Source: Campylobacterales bacterium
GTDB taxonomy: Bacteria; Campylobacterota; Campylobacteria; Campylobacterales; QNZT01
NCBI GenBank assembly: GCA_027023305.1
Contig: JALVVR010000066.1
Coordinates: 25,505 to 89,504, forward strand
Direction: 5' to 3'
DNA: 64,000 bases
Below are positions 17,363 through 26,295 of the stretch, one piece after another. Both the position numbers and the translations under genes were made by a program. The notes below the pieces were generated by a model. The model did no database searches. It saw only the letters and a list, made by a program, of their open reading frames with translations, and was not told where the DNA came from. How positions within the stretch are numbered: position 1 is the stretch's first letter; every line of letters starts with the position of its first letter.

Positions 17363-18151
17363 CTACCTTTTAAGTTCATTTACAGTTCTAAGCATTTCAT
17401 CACTTGTAGTGATAGCTTTTGAATTGGCTTCATAAGCTCTTTGTCCTGTGATTAAGTCTGTCATTTCTTCTACAAGTTGGACATTACTCATCTCAACAAA
17501 TCCCTGTCTTATACTTCCAAAACCCTCAAGTCCTGCAGTTCCAGTTACAGCATCACCACTAGCTATAGTTTTTTCATATAGATTATCTCCCAAAGAGTGA
17601 AGACCAGCAGGATTTATAAAATTTGCTAACTCTATCTTTCCTATTTGGTTTGGTGTTGTCTCTCCAGCTTGAACCACTGATACTGTTCCATCAGCTGCAA
17701 CTGAAACATTTAGAACATTTTCTGGAACTGTTATTTCAGGGATTAGTTTATGCCCATCAGAATTTACTATCGTACCATTTCCATCTAGTTTAAAAGCTCC
17801 ATTTCTAGTATATGCGATAGTTCCATCAGGAAGTTCTACTTGAAAAAAACCATTTCCAGTGATAGCCATATCCAAACTATTTCCACTCTCTTTAAAGTTT
17901 CCTTGAGAAAACTCTTTTGTTATCGCAGTAGGACGAGCTCCAAGTCCAACCTCTATACCTGTCGGATTTCCCTGAGTTGAACCATTTTCAACTCCTGCAT
18001 ACTCCATCACTTGATAAAAAAGATCAGCAAACTCTGCTCTTTGTTTTTTATAACCTATTGTATTTACATTGGCGATATTATTTGAAGTTACATCTATCTG
18101 TGTTTGTTGGGCTATCATCCCAGTTGCTGCTGTATATAGTGATCTAATCAT
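17363..18151 (-). CDS. flgG: Flagellar distal rod protein FlgG
   Basis: FlgG forms the distal rod of the flagellum. The 262-residue protein has the N-terminal signature MIRSLYTAATGMIAQQ and IDVTSNNIANVNTIGYKKQRAEF, the central MAITGNGFFQVELPDG, and the C-terminal coiled coil NVQLVEEMTDLITGQRAYEANSKAI. It follows the flgG2/flgF-like gene by 15 bases on the same strand. Confidence 0.97.
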   Translation of the reverse strand: MIRSLYTAATGMIAQQTQIDVTSNNIANVNTIGYKKQRAEFADLFYQVMEYAGVENGSTQGNPTGIEVGLGARPTAITKEFSQGNFKESGNSLDMAITGNGFFQVELPDGTIAYTRNGAFKLDGNGTIVNSDGHKLIPEITVPENVLNVSVAADGTVSVVQAGETTPNQIGKIELANFINPAGLHSLGDNLYEKTIASGDAVTGTAGLEGFGSIRQGFVEMSNVQLVEEMTDLITGQRAYEANSKAITTSDEMLRTVNELKR

Positions 18152-18166
18152 ACCCTTTTACCTCTT

Positions 18167-18979
18167 CTAAGCTTTTACAGATGCTAGTTTTGTTATCGCA
18201 TCTCTATTTAAATCATCCATCTGAGTTAACATGACTTTTTGATAAATCTCAACCATTCTATTTGATTCTATAAGTGAAACCATCTCTTTAACTGGATTTA
18301 CATTGCTTAAGTTTTTATACCCTTGAGCTACCAAGTTACCACTTTGTTGTGGAACTAATCTATTTTGCATATCTTTTACATCATAAAGATTATCTCCAAG
18401 TTTGGTAACTTCATTTAAGTTTTTCACTTTACCAACAAAGATTTTTCCTATATTTACACCATTAGCATATATTGTTCCATCATCTTCTATCTTTAATTTA
18501 CTTGTATTATTTGGTATAACTATGTTTTCATTTTGAGTGTTTATAAAGTTAGACGGCATAACTTTATATCCATCTTTTGTAACTAACTCTCCACTTTTAT
18601 TTAGTGAAAAACTACTTTGTTGAGTAAGTTTTACTCCATTTGGAGTTTTTACTGCAAAAAAACTATCTCCTGCATTTAAGGCGATATCTAGTTTATTACC
18701 AGTAAACTTTCTACTTGATGGTGTAAAATCAATAAATTTTTTTACAACTCTAGGAACTTTGTTGATACTTCTGTTTAAAAACTTTGCAGCCTTATCACTT
18801 CCATTTTCTAAACTCATTTCATCTCTTTTGTTTTGCAAAACCCTCTCAAAATCCCCAATTACCACTCCATCTCTCTTAAATCCACTTGTATTTACATTTG
18901 CAAGATTATTTGTAGTTGTATCTAGTATATTAAACTGAGTAACAAAAGCACCAGCTACTTGGTAGTATCCATTTTGCAT
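18167..18979 (-). CDS. flgG2: Flagellar rod protein, FlgF/FlgG2 type
   Basis: This is a second rod protein, the proximal-rod FlgF-like or FlgG2 form seen in Campylobacter. The 270-residue product starts MQNGYYQVAGAFVTQFNILD with TTNNLANVNTSGFKRDGVV, and ends with NLSNVNPVKEMVSLIESNRMVEIYQKV, the conserved C-terminal helix. It heads a two-gene transcript with flgG. The choice between the names flgF and flgG2 is by analogy with Campylobacter. Confidence 0.9.
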   Translation of the reverse strand: MQNGYYQVAGAFVTQFNILDTTTNNLANVNTSGFKRDGVVIGDFERVLQNKRDEMSLENGSDKAAKFLNRSINKVPRVVKKFIDFTPSSRKFTGNKLDIALNAGDSFFAVKTPNGVKLTQQSSFSLNKSGELVTKDGYKVMPSNFINTQNENIVIPNNTSKLKIEDDGTIYANGVNIGKIFVGKVKNLNEVTKLGDNLYDVKDMQNRLVPQQSGNLVAQGYKNLSNVNPVKEMVSLIESNRMVEIYQKVMLTQMDDLNRDAITKLASVKA

Positions 18980-19084
18980 GAAATTTTCCTTAAATCTTTC
19001 TTGCTAAAGTACACAGCAATAACTGTTCCAAAAAAAACTTTACTTAAATACACACTTTTTTAACTTATTATTAACTTTTTTAGG

Positions 19085-19090
19085 TATAAT
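19085..19090 (+). promoter_or_regulatory. rpoD promoter minus-10 (TATAAT)
   Basis: TTAGGTATAATATC lies 68 bases before the rpoD ATG in the divergent gap with flgG2. It is a perfect minus-10 with no clear minus-35. The rest of the 170-base gap is AT-rich with no other structure seen. Confidence 0.6.
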
Positions 19091-19152
19091 ATCTAGTTAA
19101 ATTAAAAAATACCCGATATTGAGTGAACTTATACAAAATAGGAACAAAAAAC

Positions 19153-21009
19153 ATGAGCACTGCAAAACAGTTAAACACTAGACTTACTGAACTTTTTTCA
19201 TCACATAAAAATGATTATTTAACATACGAAGAGTTGATAGAAGCATTTCCAAAACAACCAACCTTAGCCAACTCTAAAAAAGTCTTAGCCCTTTTAAAAA
19301 AAGAGAAAGTAAAACTTATTTCATCTGCTGAAATAGCAAATATAAAAAACAAAAAAGAAGCACAAGAAGCAGAGATAGAAAGAAAAAAAGTCCAAGACTC
19401 TGCACTAGCTGAAAACTTTGACCTTGCAAAAGAGAAAGAGCTTTTGGAGTGGAGCAGAAGTGACAGTCCTGTTAGAATGTACCTAAGAGAGATGGGACAA
19501 GTAGCACTTCTAACAAAAGAGGAAGAGATAGAGATAAGTCAAGAGATAGAGCTTGGAGAAGATATCATCATTGATGCTTTTTGTTCTGTACCATATCTTG
19601 TTGATTTTATCATAGACTATAAAGAAGCACTACTTAACAGAGAGAGAAGAGTAAAGGAGCTTTTTAAAAGTTTTGATGATGAAAATGATAGTGATGATGA
19701 AGAGGAAGAAGTTGTAGATGCTGAGGTAATCGAAGAAGAAGAAAAAAAACCTAAAAAAGCACTTGATAACAGTAGAGATAAAAAAGTTATCGATAGTTTT
19801 AAAGCTTTAGAGAAAGCAAAAAAAGAGTGGGTAAAGTTCTCTTCTATTGAAGTAGCTGATGATATTAGCGAAGAAGAAAAAATGCATCATGACTTAACTC
19901 TTAGCTTTAAGAAAAAAATCCTTAAAGAAAAACTTATGGATTTAGGTCCAACAAGTAAACTGATAAATGAACTTGTAAAGTCTATGGAAACAGCACTAAA
20001 AAGTGATGATACTTTTGATAGAGAGTTAAAAAAACTTGAATATAGACTTCCACTTTTTAACAATACACTAAAAGAGAATCACAAAAAAATCTTAGAAAAC
20101 ATCACAAACCTATCCAAAGAAGAGGTATCAAAACAAGTCCCAGAAGCCACAATGGTTTCAACTTATATGGAGATAAAAAAACTTTTCCAAACAAAAGAAG
20201 CTAGTCAAGATAGCTTTGATTTAGAGCCTGAAAGATTAAAAGAGATTATAGAACAGATAAAAAGAGGAAAAATCATAGCTGATAAAGCAAAGTCAAGGAT
20301 GGCAAGAGCAAACCTTAGACTTGTTGTATCTATCGCAAAGAGATACACAAACCGTGGACTTCCTTTCCTTGACCTTATCCAAGAGGGAAATATAGGACTT
20401 ATGAAAGCAGTTGATAAGTTTGAGTACAAAAAAGGTTATAAGTTTTCAACCTATGCTACTTGGTGGATAAGACAAGCTATAAGTAGAGCCATAGCAGACC
20501 AAGCAAAAACGATAAGAATCCCTATCCACATGATAGAAACTATAAATCGTATAAACAAAATAACTAGAAAATACCTACAAGAAGAAGGTAGAGAACCTAG
20601 CCTTGATGAAATAGCAGAAGAGATAGGACTAAGTGTCGATAAAGTAAAAAATGTTATCAAGATAACAAAAGAGCCTATCAGCTTAGAAGCCCCTATCGGA
20701 ACCGAAGATGATGGAAAGTTCGGAGACTTCGTAGAAGACAAAAAATCAATCTCTCCAATGGATGTCATGCTAAAAAAAGACTTAAAATCCCAAGTAGATG
20801 ATGTTCTAGAGCAACTTAATGAGCGAGAAAAAGCAGTAGTTAGGATGAGATTTGGACTCTTAACAGACGAAAGCGATAGAACCCTAGAAGAGATAGGAAA
20901 AGAGCTAAGTGTAACAAGAGAAAGAGTAAGACAGATAGAAAACTCAGCAATAAAAAAACTAAAACACCCAAAAGTAGGAAGAAAGTTAAAGAATTACATT
21001 GAGGAGTAA
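19153..21009 (+). CDS. rpoD: RNA polymerase primary sigma factor (sigma-70)
   Basis: RpoD directs housekeeping transcription. I chose ATG 19153 ([17 protein letters not shown]), preceded by AGGA at a good distance, rather than the GTG ten codons upstream; this gives 618 residues. Region 1.1 is at the N-terminus, region 1.2 at [17 protein letters not shown], regions 2.1-2.4 at [19 protein letters not shown] through [19 protein letters not shown], and region 4 at [18 protein letters not shown] and [11 protein letters not shown] long acidic insert (about residues 175-215) separates 1.2 and 2, as in other proteobacterial RpoD. Confidence 0.99.
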   Translation: MSTAKQLNTRLTELFSSHKNDYLTYEELIEAFPKQPTLANSKKVLALLKKEKVKLISSAEIANIKNKKEAQEAEIERKKVQDSALAENFDLAKEKELLEWSRSDSPVRMYLREMGQVALLTKEEEIEISQEIELGEDIIIDAFCSVPYLVDFIIDYKEALLNRERRVKELFKSFDDENDSDDEEEEVVDAEVIEEEEKKPKKALDNSRDKKVIDSFKALEKAKKEWVKFSSIEVADDISEEEKMHHDLTLSFKKKILKEKLMDLGPTSKLINELVKSMETALKSDDTFDRELKKLEYRLPLFNNTLKENHKKILENITNLSKEEVSKQVPEATMVSTYMEIKKLFQTKEASQDSFDLEPERLKEIIEQIKRGKIIADKAKSRMARANLRLVVSIAKRYTNRGLPFLDLIQEGNIGLMKAVDKFEYKKGYKFSTYATWWIRQAISRAIADQAKTIRIPIHMIETINRINKITRKYLQEEGREPSLDEIAEEIGLSVDKVKNVIKITKEPISLEAPIGTEDDGKFGDFVEDKKSISPMDVMLKKDLKSQVDDVLEQLNEREKAVVRMRFGLLTDESDRTLEEIGKELSVTRERVRQIENSAIKKLKHPKVGRKLKNYIEE

Positions 21010-21056
21010 AATCGCGAAAAGAAAGAACAACTGCTTGTTCTTTCGGCGATTTTACT
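21005..21056. terminator. Two-part hairpin at the rpoD stop codon
   Basis: AGTAAAATCGC (21005-21015) pairs perfectly with GCGATTTTACT (21046-21056), and inside it AAAGAACAA (21022-21030) pairs with TTGTTCTTT (21035-21043). The rpoD TAA lies in the outer left arm. It is a strong terminator candidate that isolates the accessory island from rpoD. Confidence 0.8.
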
Positions 21057-21198
21057 ATGCTCTTTTGTAGTGAGTCCTAAAACAAGGTTTTAGTGACGAA
21101 CTCTAAAGAGTATCGGTTACCTTGAAGTAAATCGTAGTGAGCAAAGCGAGGTATATTTATGGTTAAAATGTTAAAAAACTAAAAAGGGTTATCATAGT

Positions 21199-22035
21199 AT
21201 GAAGTTTTTAGAATTATCACAAAAAGAAATTTTTACCGAATTAGAAAATTTTTATTCTTCATTTGAAAATGGATATGAGTTTGAACAATTTCTCAAAATA
21301 TTTTTAGAGTCTTTAGGGTTAGATGAAATAGAAGTTACACAAAGTTCAAATGATGGAGGAGTTGATTTAAAAGCAACAAAACAAGGAATCGATGAATTAA
21401 CAGATTTAGATTCTATCAAATACTATGTTCAGGCGAAAAGATATAAACCAAATACAAATGTTTCTATAGAATCTGTAAGAGCATTAAGAGGTATTTTACC
21501 AGATGGATATAAAGGAATTTTTATTACAACAGGGAAATTTTCTGAAAATTCAAAAATATTTGCAACTGAAAGTAAAAGTCGTCCTTTAATATTAATTGAT
21601 GGAGAAGAATTGATTAACCATTGTATTAAGTATGGTTTAGGTTTTAGAGCAAAACCAATTTTCGTTATAAACGATATAAAAAATCTAATCAATAAAGAAA
21701 TAAAATCTGAATCAAATTTAAATATTTCAGATGAAAATAAAAATTATATTAAAAAAGAAATATCTGACAATGATATTAAAGCTAGAATCTTACCTATTCC
21801 AAAAAGTATATTTGAAAAAATTGAAAACTTTGATGAATATGATTTAAAATTTGATGGAGAAAAAATAAAAAAATATAAAATCAACAAAAATAGAAAATAT
21901 TTTGGTGGCATAACAAAAGTTTTCAAAAATTTTAAATTGATAGATGATAATAACGATAGACATCCTAAAGGTTCTTTTTGGTTTTTAAATAAAGATGAAA
22001 ATATTATTGAAATTGAATTTGAAAAAAATGTGTAG
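21199..22035 (+). CDS. Mrr-like restriction endonuclease (candidate type IV)
   Basis: The 278-residue protein has an N-terminal PD-(D/E)xK nuclease domain of the Mrr type. The visible catalytic pattern is NDGGVDLKA (Asp at about 56) followed by YYVQAKRY (Gln78-x-Lys80), then RALRGILPDGYKGIFITTG and the ILIDGEELINHCIKYG end of the Mrr_cat domain. The C-terminal half (about 160-278) is Lys/Asn/Ile-rich, unlike the N-terminal winged-helix sensor of E. coli Mrr, so target recognition is unknown. Its codon use is more A/T-rich than rpoD. It is the first gene of an island with rhuM and MazEF. Confidence 0.75.
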   Translation: MKFLELSQKEIFTELENFYSSFENGYEFEQFLKIFLESLGLDEIEVTQSSNDGGVDLKATKQGIDELTDLDSIKYYVQAKRYKPNTNVSIESVRALRGILPDGYKGIFITTGKFSENSKIFATESKSRPLILIDGEELINHCIKYGLGFRAKPIFVINDIKNLINKEIKSESNLNISDENKNYIKKEISDNDIKARILPIPKSIFEKIENFDEYDLKFDGEKIKKYKINKNRKYFGGITKVFKNFKLIDDNNDRHPKGSFWFLNKDENIIEIEFEKNV

Positions 22036-22080
22036 AAAATATAAAGTTAGGAATAAGTTAAAGAATAGATAAGGTCAAAA

Positions 22081-23103
22081 ATGAATAAATCCATACCAAG
22101 CAAAAGCCAATCAACCCAATTTTTAATCTACAAATCGGACAATCAAGATATAAAAGTAGATGTACTATTAGAAAATGAAAATATTTGGCTTACTATTGAA
22201 CAGATGGGAAAACTATTTGGAAAAAGTCGATCGACTATAAATGAACATATATTAAATATTTTTAAAGAGGGTGAATTAGAAAAAGAAATATCAATGAGAA
22301 AAATCGGGAAAACCGATTTTTCTACTAAACCTACAAATTATTACAACCTCGACACTATTATCTCCGTTGGATATAGAGTAAAGTCAATCCAAGGTGTAAG
22401 ATTTAGACAGTGGGCAACTCAAAAACTAAAAGAGTATATTATCAAAGGTTTTGTCATGGATGATGAGAGACTTAAAAATCCTGAACAACCTTTTGGAAAA
22501 GATTATTTTAAAGAGCAATTAGAACGAATAAAAGATATAAGGTCTAGTGAAAGAAGATTTTATCAACAGATTACAGATATTTACAGTGAATGTAGTATCG
22601 ATTATGATAAGAACTCTCAACATACAAAAGATTTCTTTGCAACTGTTCAAAATAAGCTACATTGGGCTATCACAAAACAAACTGCTTCAGAAATAATATA
22701 TTCAAGAGCAAATCATGAAAAAGAAAATATGGGATTAACTACTTGGAAAAGTGCACCAACGGGAAGAATAAGAAAAACAGATGTCATTGTAGCTAAAAAT
22801 TATCTACAAGAAAAAGAATTAAAAACATTAAATAGAATCGTAACTATGTATCTTGACTATGCAGAACATCAAGCCCAAAAACAAATACCAATGACTATGA
22901 GTGATTGGAGTAAAAAACTAAATGCTTTTTTAGAATTTAATGAACATGATATTTTAAAAGATGCTGGAAAAGTTACAGCAAAAATAGCTCAAGAGTTCGC
23001 AATAAGTGAATTTGAAAAATATAAAGTAATTCAGGACAAATCATACAAAAGTGATTTTGATAAATTACTTGAAGAGTTAAACAAAGATAAAAAAATAAAC
23101 TAG
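22081..23103 (+). CDS. rhuM: RhuM family protein
   Basis: RhuM proteins, first noted in Salmonella SPI-3, are widespread in accessory islands and often accompany restriction systems. The 340-residue product has the family start FLIYKSDNQDIKVDVLLENENIWLT, an HTH-like MGKLFGKSRSTINEHI, RVKSIQGVRFRQWATQKLKEYI and the C-terminal AEHQAQKQIPMTMSDWSKKLNAFL. It starts 45 bases after the Mrr-like gene. Its biochemical function is not established. A link to restriction or toxin activity is inference from context. Confidence 0.85.
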   Translation: MNKSIPSKSQSTQFLIYKSDNQDIKVDVLLENENIWLTIEQMGKLFGKSRSTINEHILNIFKEGELEKEISMRKIGKTDFSTKPTNYYNLDTIISVGYRVKSIQGVRFRQWATQKLKEYIIKGFVMDDERLKNPEQPFGKDYFKEQLERIKDIRSSERRFYQQITDIYSECSIDYDKNSQHTKDFFATVQNKLHWAITKQTASEIIYSRANHEKENMGLTTWKSAPTGRIRKTDVIVAKNYLQEKELKTLNRIVTMYLDYAEHQAQKQIPMTMSDWSKKLNAFLEFNEHDILKDAGKVTAKIAQEFAISEFEKYKVIQDKSYKSDFDKLLEELNKDKKIN

Positions 23104-23116
23104 AACTAAACTTCTC

Positions 23117-23170
23117 TTGACATCCCCCATATAATAATGATATACTTCGGATATACAAAAGGAGTATATC
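23117..23170 (+). promoter_or_regulatory. Promoter and operator of the MazEF-like operon
   Basis: TTGACA (23117-23122) and TATACT (23141-23146) are 18 bases apart, a full sigma-70 promoter. GATATAC occurs at 23139 and again at 23150 (11 bases apart), and its inverse GTATATC at 23164-23170 touches the antitoxin ATG and covers the ribosome-binding site. Such repeats suit binding by the AbrB/MazE-type antitoxin, that is, autorepression. Confidence 0.6.
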
Positions 23171-23410
23171 ATGACTGCTACAATCTCAAAATGGGGTAAC
23201 TCGCAAGGCTTAAGATTTCCAAAAGATATAATGGAAGAGATAAATCTAAAAGTTGGAGATAAAGTTGAGTTAAAAACACAAGATAATACGATTATCATAA
23301 AACCTATCAAAAGAAAAAAAATAGACATAAATGAGTTAGTAAAAAAAATTCCTGATGATTATAAACCTCATGAAACATTTTCAGATAAAGTAGGTATTGA
23401 AGAATGGTAA
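23171..23410 (+). CDS. mazE: AbrB/MazE-type antitoxin
   Basis: The 79-residue protein begins TATISKWGNSQGLRFPKDIMEEINLKVGD, the swapped-hairpin DNA-binding domain of MazE/SpoVT-AbrB antitoxins. The Lys/Asp/Glu-rich C-terminus (DDYKPHETFSDKVGIEEW) is the part that normally wraps the toxin. It overlaps the toxin gene by 7 bases. The name is by family; specific identity to E. coli MazE is not claimed. Confidence 0.88.
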   Translation: MTATISKWGNSQGLRFPKDIMEEINLKVGDKVELKTQDNTIIIKPIKRKKIDINELVKKIPDDYKPHETFSDKVGIEEW

Positions 23411-23742
23411 AATATACTCCAGAACTGGGGGATATAGTTGCTCTTACTTTTGATCCACAAAGCGGACACGAACAAAAAGGAAGAAGACCAGCATTTATTG
23501 TAAGCAATAAAGTCTTTAACAAGCATTTAGGATTAGCATTTGCTTGTCCTATAACAAATACCAAAAGAGATTTTCCTTTTCATGTTAAAGTTGATAGTGA
23601 AAATCTAACAGGTTTTATCATGGTAGAACAATTAAAATCTATAGACTATAGTTCAAGAAAAATAAAATTTATAGAAAAAGCTAAGAAAGAGACTTTAGAT
23701 GAAGTTTTATCTATTGTTGAGAGTATTTTAGATAATAAATAA
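23404..23742 (+). CDS. mazF: MazF/PemK-type endoribonuclease toxin
   Basis: The 112-residue protein has the MazF fold markers GDIVALTFDPQSGHEQKGRRPAFIVSN, FACPITNT, and FIMVEQLKSIDYSSRKIKF. The basic QKGRRPA loop and the VEQLKS strand are those of ribosome-independent mRNA interferases. It is translated with the antitoxin through an overlap and ends 14 bases before the convergent pgpA, closing the island. Confidence 0.92.
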   Translation: MVKYTPELGDIVALTFDPQSGHEQKGRRPAFIVSNKVFNKHLGLAFACPITNTKRDFPFHVKVDSENLTGFIMVEQLKSIDYSSRKIKFIEKAKKETLDEVLSIVESILDNK

Positions 23743-23755
23743 ATCAGCTTCTTAC

Positions 23756-24223
23756 CTAAAAAACTAAACTACCATACCTCTCCCAAACCAGATAAGTCAT
23801 GCCACTAGTTATCCCTGCAAAAACTCCAGCTACCAAATCATCTCCCATAACTCCAAGTCCACCATCTACATCCCTATCAATCCTACCGATAACAGATGGT
23901 TTCCATATATCAAAAACTCTAAAAAAGATAAGCCCTAGTACAAGCTGTGCAACCGTAGCTCCACTTATGCAAAATGCTAACCATACTCCAGCTACTTCAT
24001 CTATCACTATCTCGCTAGCATCATGAATTCCTATCTCTTTTTCATATATATTTATCTCTTTTATAGCTACTATTGTTATGAGTATTGTTAGTAAAAAAAG
24101 TGTTTGTAACCCTAGGTATTTTAGTATAAAGTAGCCAAAAATAGCTGCTAAAATACTTCCCCAAGTCCCTGGCATCTTAGGCAAAAGCCCACTATAAAAA
24201 AATGTCAAAAATGCTTTTCTCAT
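23756..24223 (-). CDS. pgpA: Phosphatidylglycerophosphatase A
   Basis: PgpA removes the phosphate from phosphatidylglycerophosphate. The 155-residue inner-membrane protein has the family motifs FYSGLLPKMPGTWGSILA, VIDEVAGVWLAF and RVFDIWKPSVIGRIDRD, with hydrophobic helices between. It is the last gene of the ispDF-cemR-ATP-sulfurylase-like-pgpA set, the same order as Campylobacter jejuni Cj1607-Cj1610. Confidence 0.95.
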   Translation of the reverse strand: MRKAFLTFFYSGLLPKMPGTWGSILAAIFGYFILKYLGLQTLFLLTILITIVAIKEINIYEKEIGIHDASEIVIDEVAGVWLAFCISGATVAQLVLGLIFFRVFDIWKPSVIGRIDRDVDGGLGVMGDDLVAGVFAGITSGMTYLVWERYGSLVF

Positions 24224-24230
24224 GATAATC

Positions 24231-25421
24231 CTATGTTAATGAAACTGTTTGATGTAATGCTATTATCTTTTGATAAAACTTTTTATCATCCATCTCTTCT
24301 AAAAGCCCACTTGATGGAAAAAAGTTTGGATACTTAGATATCAGTTTTTTCCATCTATTTTTATAAAGTGAACTTAAAAATATAGCTGAAACCTCTTTTC
24401 TTACAAGTATAGTAGGAGGCAAAAGTCCTTGTATCATGAGTTCCTCTATAAACTCACTTACATAAGAGATATGATGATGACTTCCATGAGGACAAGTATT
24501 TGTACTAACTAAAGTTTTGCACTCATTGCAGTAAACATACTCACTAGAAACCTCTATATCAAAATCATCTCTTTTAAATCTATCAACGATAGAGTTTGTT
24601 CCATATTTATCATAAAACATGCCAATTCCAGAATGATTTTGCCCAACACTTATAGCATCACAACCTAAGTTCTTTGCAGCTAGCGAGTCTAAAAAGACAT
24701 TGTTATACCCAGCAAATATGTAAGTATTTTCAAAAGGAACTATCAAAACTCTATTTTTAGGTAAAAAGTTATCTACATAATACCTCAAAGCTTCCTCTCT
24801 AAGTTCATAAGAAAACTTATCTTTTTTATATGGTTTTAGCAAAAACAGAACTATCATATCAGATTTATCCAAAGCTATCCTAATCATCCTTTCATGACCT
24901 CTATGCAAAGGTTTAGCCGCCATCATGATTGCAGTTACTTTTTTTGCACCTACCTCACTTCTATGTTTACTTATAAGCTCTTTGATATTTTTGATAAAAG
25001 AGGTATCAACATCATACTCACCACTTACAGCATACTCGCCTAATCTCTTTAAAGTATCATTTACACCAGGATGTGATGGATCAGTAGTCGCAAAAATCTT
25101 CTCTACCCTTTTTAATCTATCTATCTTAAAAACATCATCTACTTTAAGTTCACCGTAAACCACTCCATCAACTACTAAGTTTATACTCTCACCATTTTTT
25201 AGAGATTTTAAGACTTTTTCATTTTTTTTACCACTTGGAGCTAATATAAAAGGAAAAGGGAAAAACTCCCCATTGTAAGTAGAGCCATCTTCAACAACTT
25301 TTGACTCTGTTTCATTCATAAGTTTATCTACTGGGAGCAAAACTCCCTCTTTTACCATAGCAAGAGTTGCTAAGGCTTCTTTATCTATATATAGAGATTT
25401 ATCGTTTTTTACTGATCCCAT
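24231..25421 (-). CDS. ATP-sulfurylase-like protein with altered substrate motifs
   Basis: The 396-residue protein aligns by eye with sulfate adenylyltransferase: an N-terminal PUA-like domain, the HxxH region KPLHRGHERM, AGYNNVFLDSLAAKNLGCDAISVGQNHSGIG, and the zinc region YCNECKTLVSTNTCPHGSHHH. Two key parts differ. The QxRN substrate motif reads MMAAK, and the SGTxxR element after the zinc region reads SYVSEF. Sulfate activation is therefore doubtful and a different nucleotidyl transfer is possible. The gene position beside cemR and pgpA is conserved in Campylobacter (annotated sulfate adenylyltransferase). It overlaps cemR by 23 bases. Confidence 0.75.
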   Translation of the reverse strand: MGSVKNDKSLYIDKEALATLAMVKEGVLLPVDKLMNETESKVVEDGSTYNGEFFPFPFILAPSGKKNEKVLKSLKNGESINLVVDGVVYGELKVDDVFKIDRLKRVEKIFATTDPSHPGVNDTLKRLGEYAVSGEYDVDTSFIKNIKELISKHRSEVGAKKVTAIMMAAKPLHRGHERMIRIALDKSDMIVLFLLKPYKKDKFSYELREEALRYYVDNFLPKNRVLIVPFENTYIFAGYNNVFLDSLAAKNLGCDAISVGQNHSGIGMFYDKYGTNSIVDRFKRDDFDIEVSSEYVYCNECKTLVSTNTCPHGSHHHISYVSEFIEELMIQGLLPPTILVRKEVSAIFLSSLYKNRWKKLISKYPNFFPSSGLLEEMDDKKFYQKIIALHQTVSLT

Positions 25422-26295
25422 ATTTTTTTCTTTTCTCCCATAAACTCTTTCTAGAGATTCCTAATTTTTTTGAGAGTTCAGTGTCAGGAAACTTGCTTTG
25501 ATACTTTAAAATCACATATTTTACATAATTTTCTATCGATAAAAGCTCACCATCTCCAGCTTCAAAACCATTTTCTTCGTTTTTGATTTCAAGAGATTCT
25601 AATCCTTCCAAATCCTCATGCATATCTGTAGTTGAAAGTATAACTCTTCTTCTTTGAATTATAGGTAAAACTTTGGATTTTTCACTTCTTTTTAGGTTTT
25701 GAAAATCAGTTAAATAGATAAGTTCATCACTATTTATCTTTTGAATCTGCATAAGAGCATCTTTATCTTCAAGTGATATGAAAGAAAAAGATAGTTTGTT
25801 TTTGTTTATATACTCAAAAACTATACTATCTGCCATCTTTTGACTACTTACTTTTAAAAGGATTGGAAACTCACTGTTTTCATCAAGTTTTGTATCTATT
25901 GATTTTTTCAAAAGGTGATTTATATAGTTTTTATATGTAACATTTTCTTTTTTATACTGGATATAGTCTTGAAGATGCTCTAGTTTTCTAACAAGCTCTT
26001 CTATCATGAAAGGCTTTAGTATATAGTCATTTGCTCCAGCTTTCAAAGGTGCTGTCACGGTATCATTGCTAACATACGATACCATCAAGATTATGATACT
26101 ATTTTTGTAGTGTTCTATGATAGGATAAAAGTTTTGTCCAGAGATGTTTGTAGATAGTAATACCGCATCAAAACTTTCATCTTTGATACCATCTTTTACA
26201 CTCACTGCCATCTCACAACTATGTCCCATCTGAGTAAGTTTACTTGAAATACTCTGTGCTAAATAAATCTCATTTTCTACTATTAATATCTTCAT
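25399..26295 (-). CDS. cemR: Atypical orphan response regulator, HP1021/CemR family
   Basis: The family (HP1021 in Helicobacter, Cj1608 in Campylobacter) regulates energy metabolism and replication in a phosphorylation-independent way. From ATG 26295 the protein is 298 residues, the length I recall for HP1021. The receiver starts MKILIVENE, but the phosphoacceptor position in DAVLLSTNISG is Ser, not Asp; the LKPF lysine is kept. The C-terminus carries a FIS-like HTH (TELSKKLGISRKSLWEKRKKYG). Its start codon overlaps the ispDF stop. A TTG four codons upstream is the alternative start. Confidence 0.88.
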   Translation of the reverse strand: MKILIVENEIYLAQSISSKLTQMGHSCEMAVSVKDGIKDESFDAVLLSTNISGQNFYPIIEHYKNSIIILMVSYVSNDTVTAPLKAGANDYILKPFMIEELVRKLEHLQDYIQYKKENVTYKNYINHLLKKSIDTKLDENSEFPILLKVSSQKMADSIVFEYINKNKLSFSFISLEDKDALMQIQKINSDELIYLTDFQNLKRSEKSKVLPIIQRRRVILSTTDMHEDLEGLESLEIKNEENGFEAGDGELLSIENYVKYVILKYQSKFPDTELSKKLGISRKSLWEKRKKYGISKKR

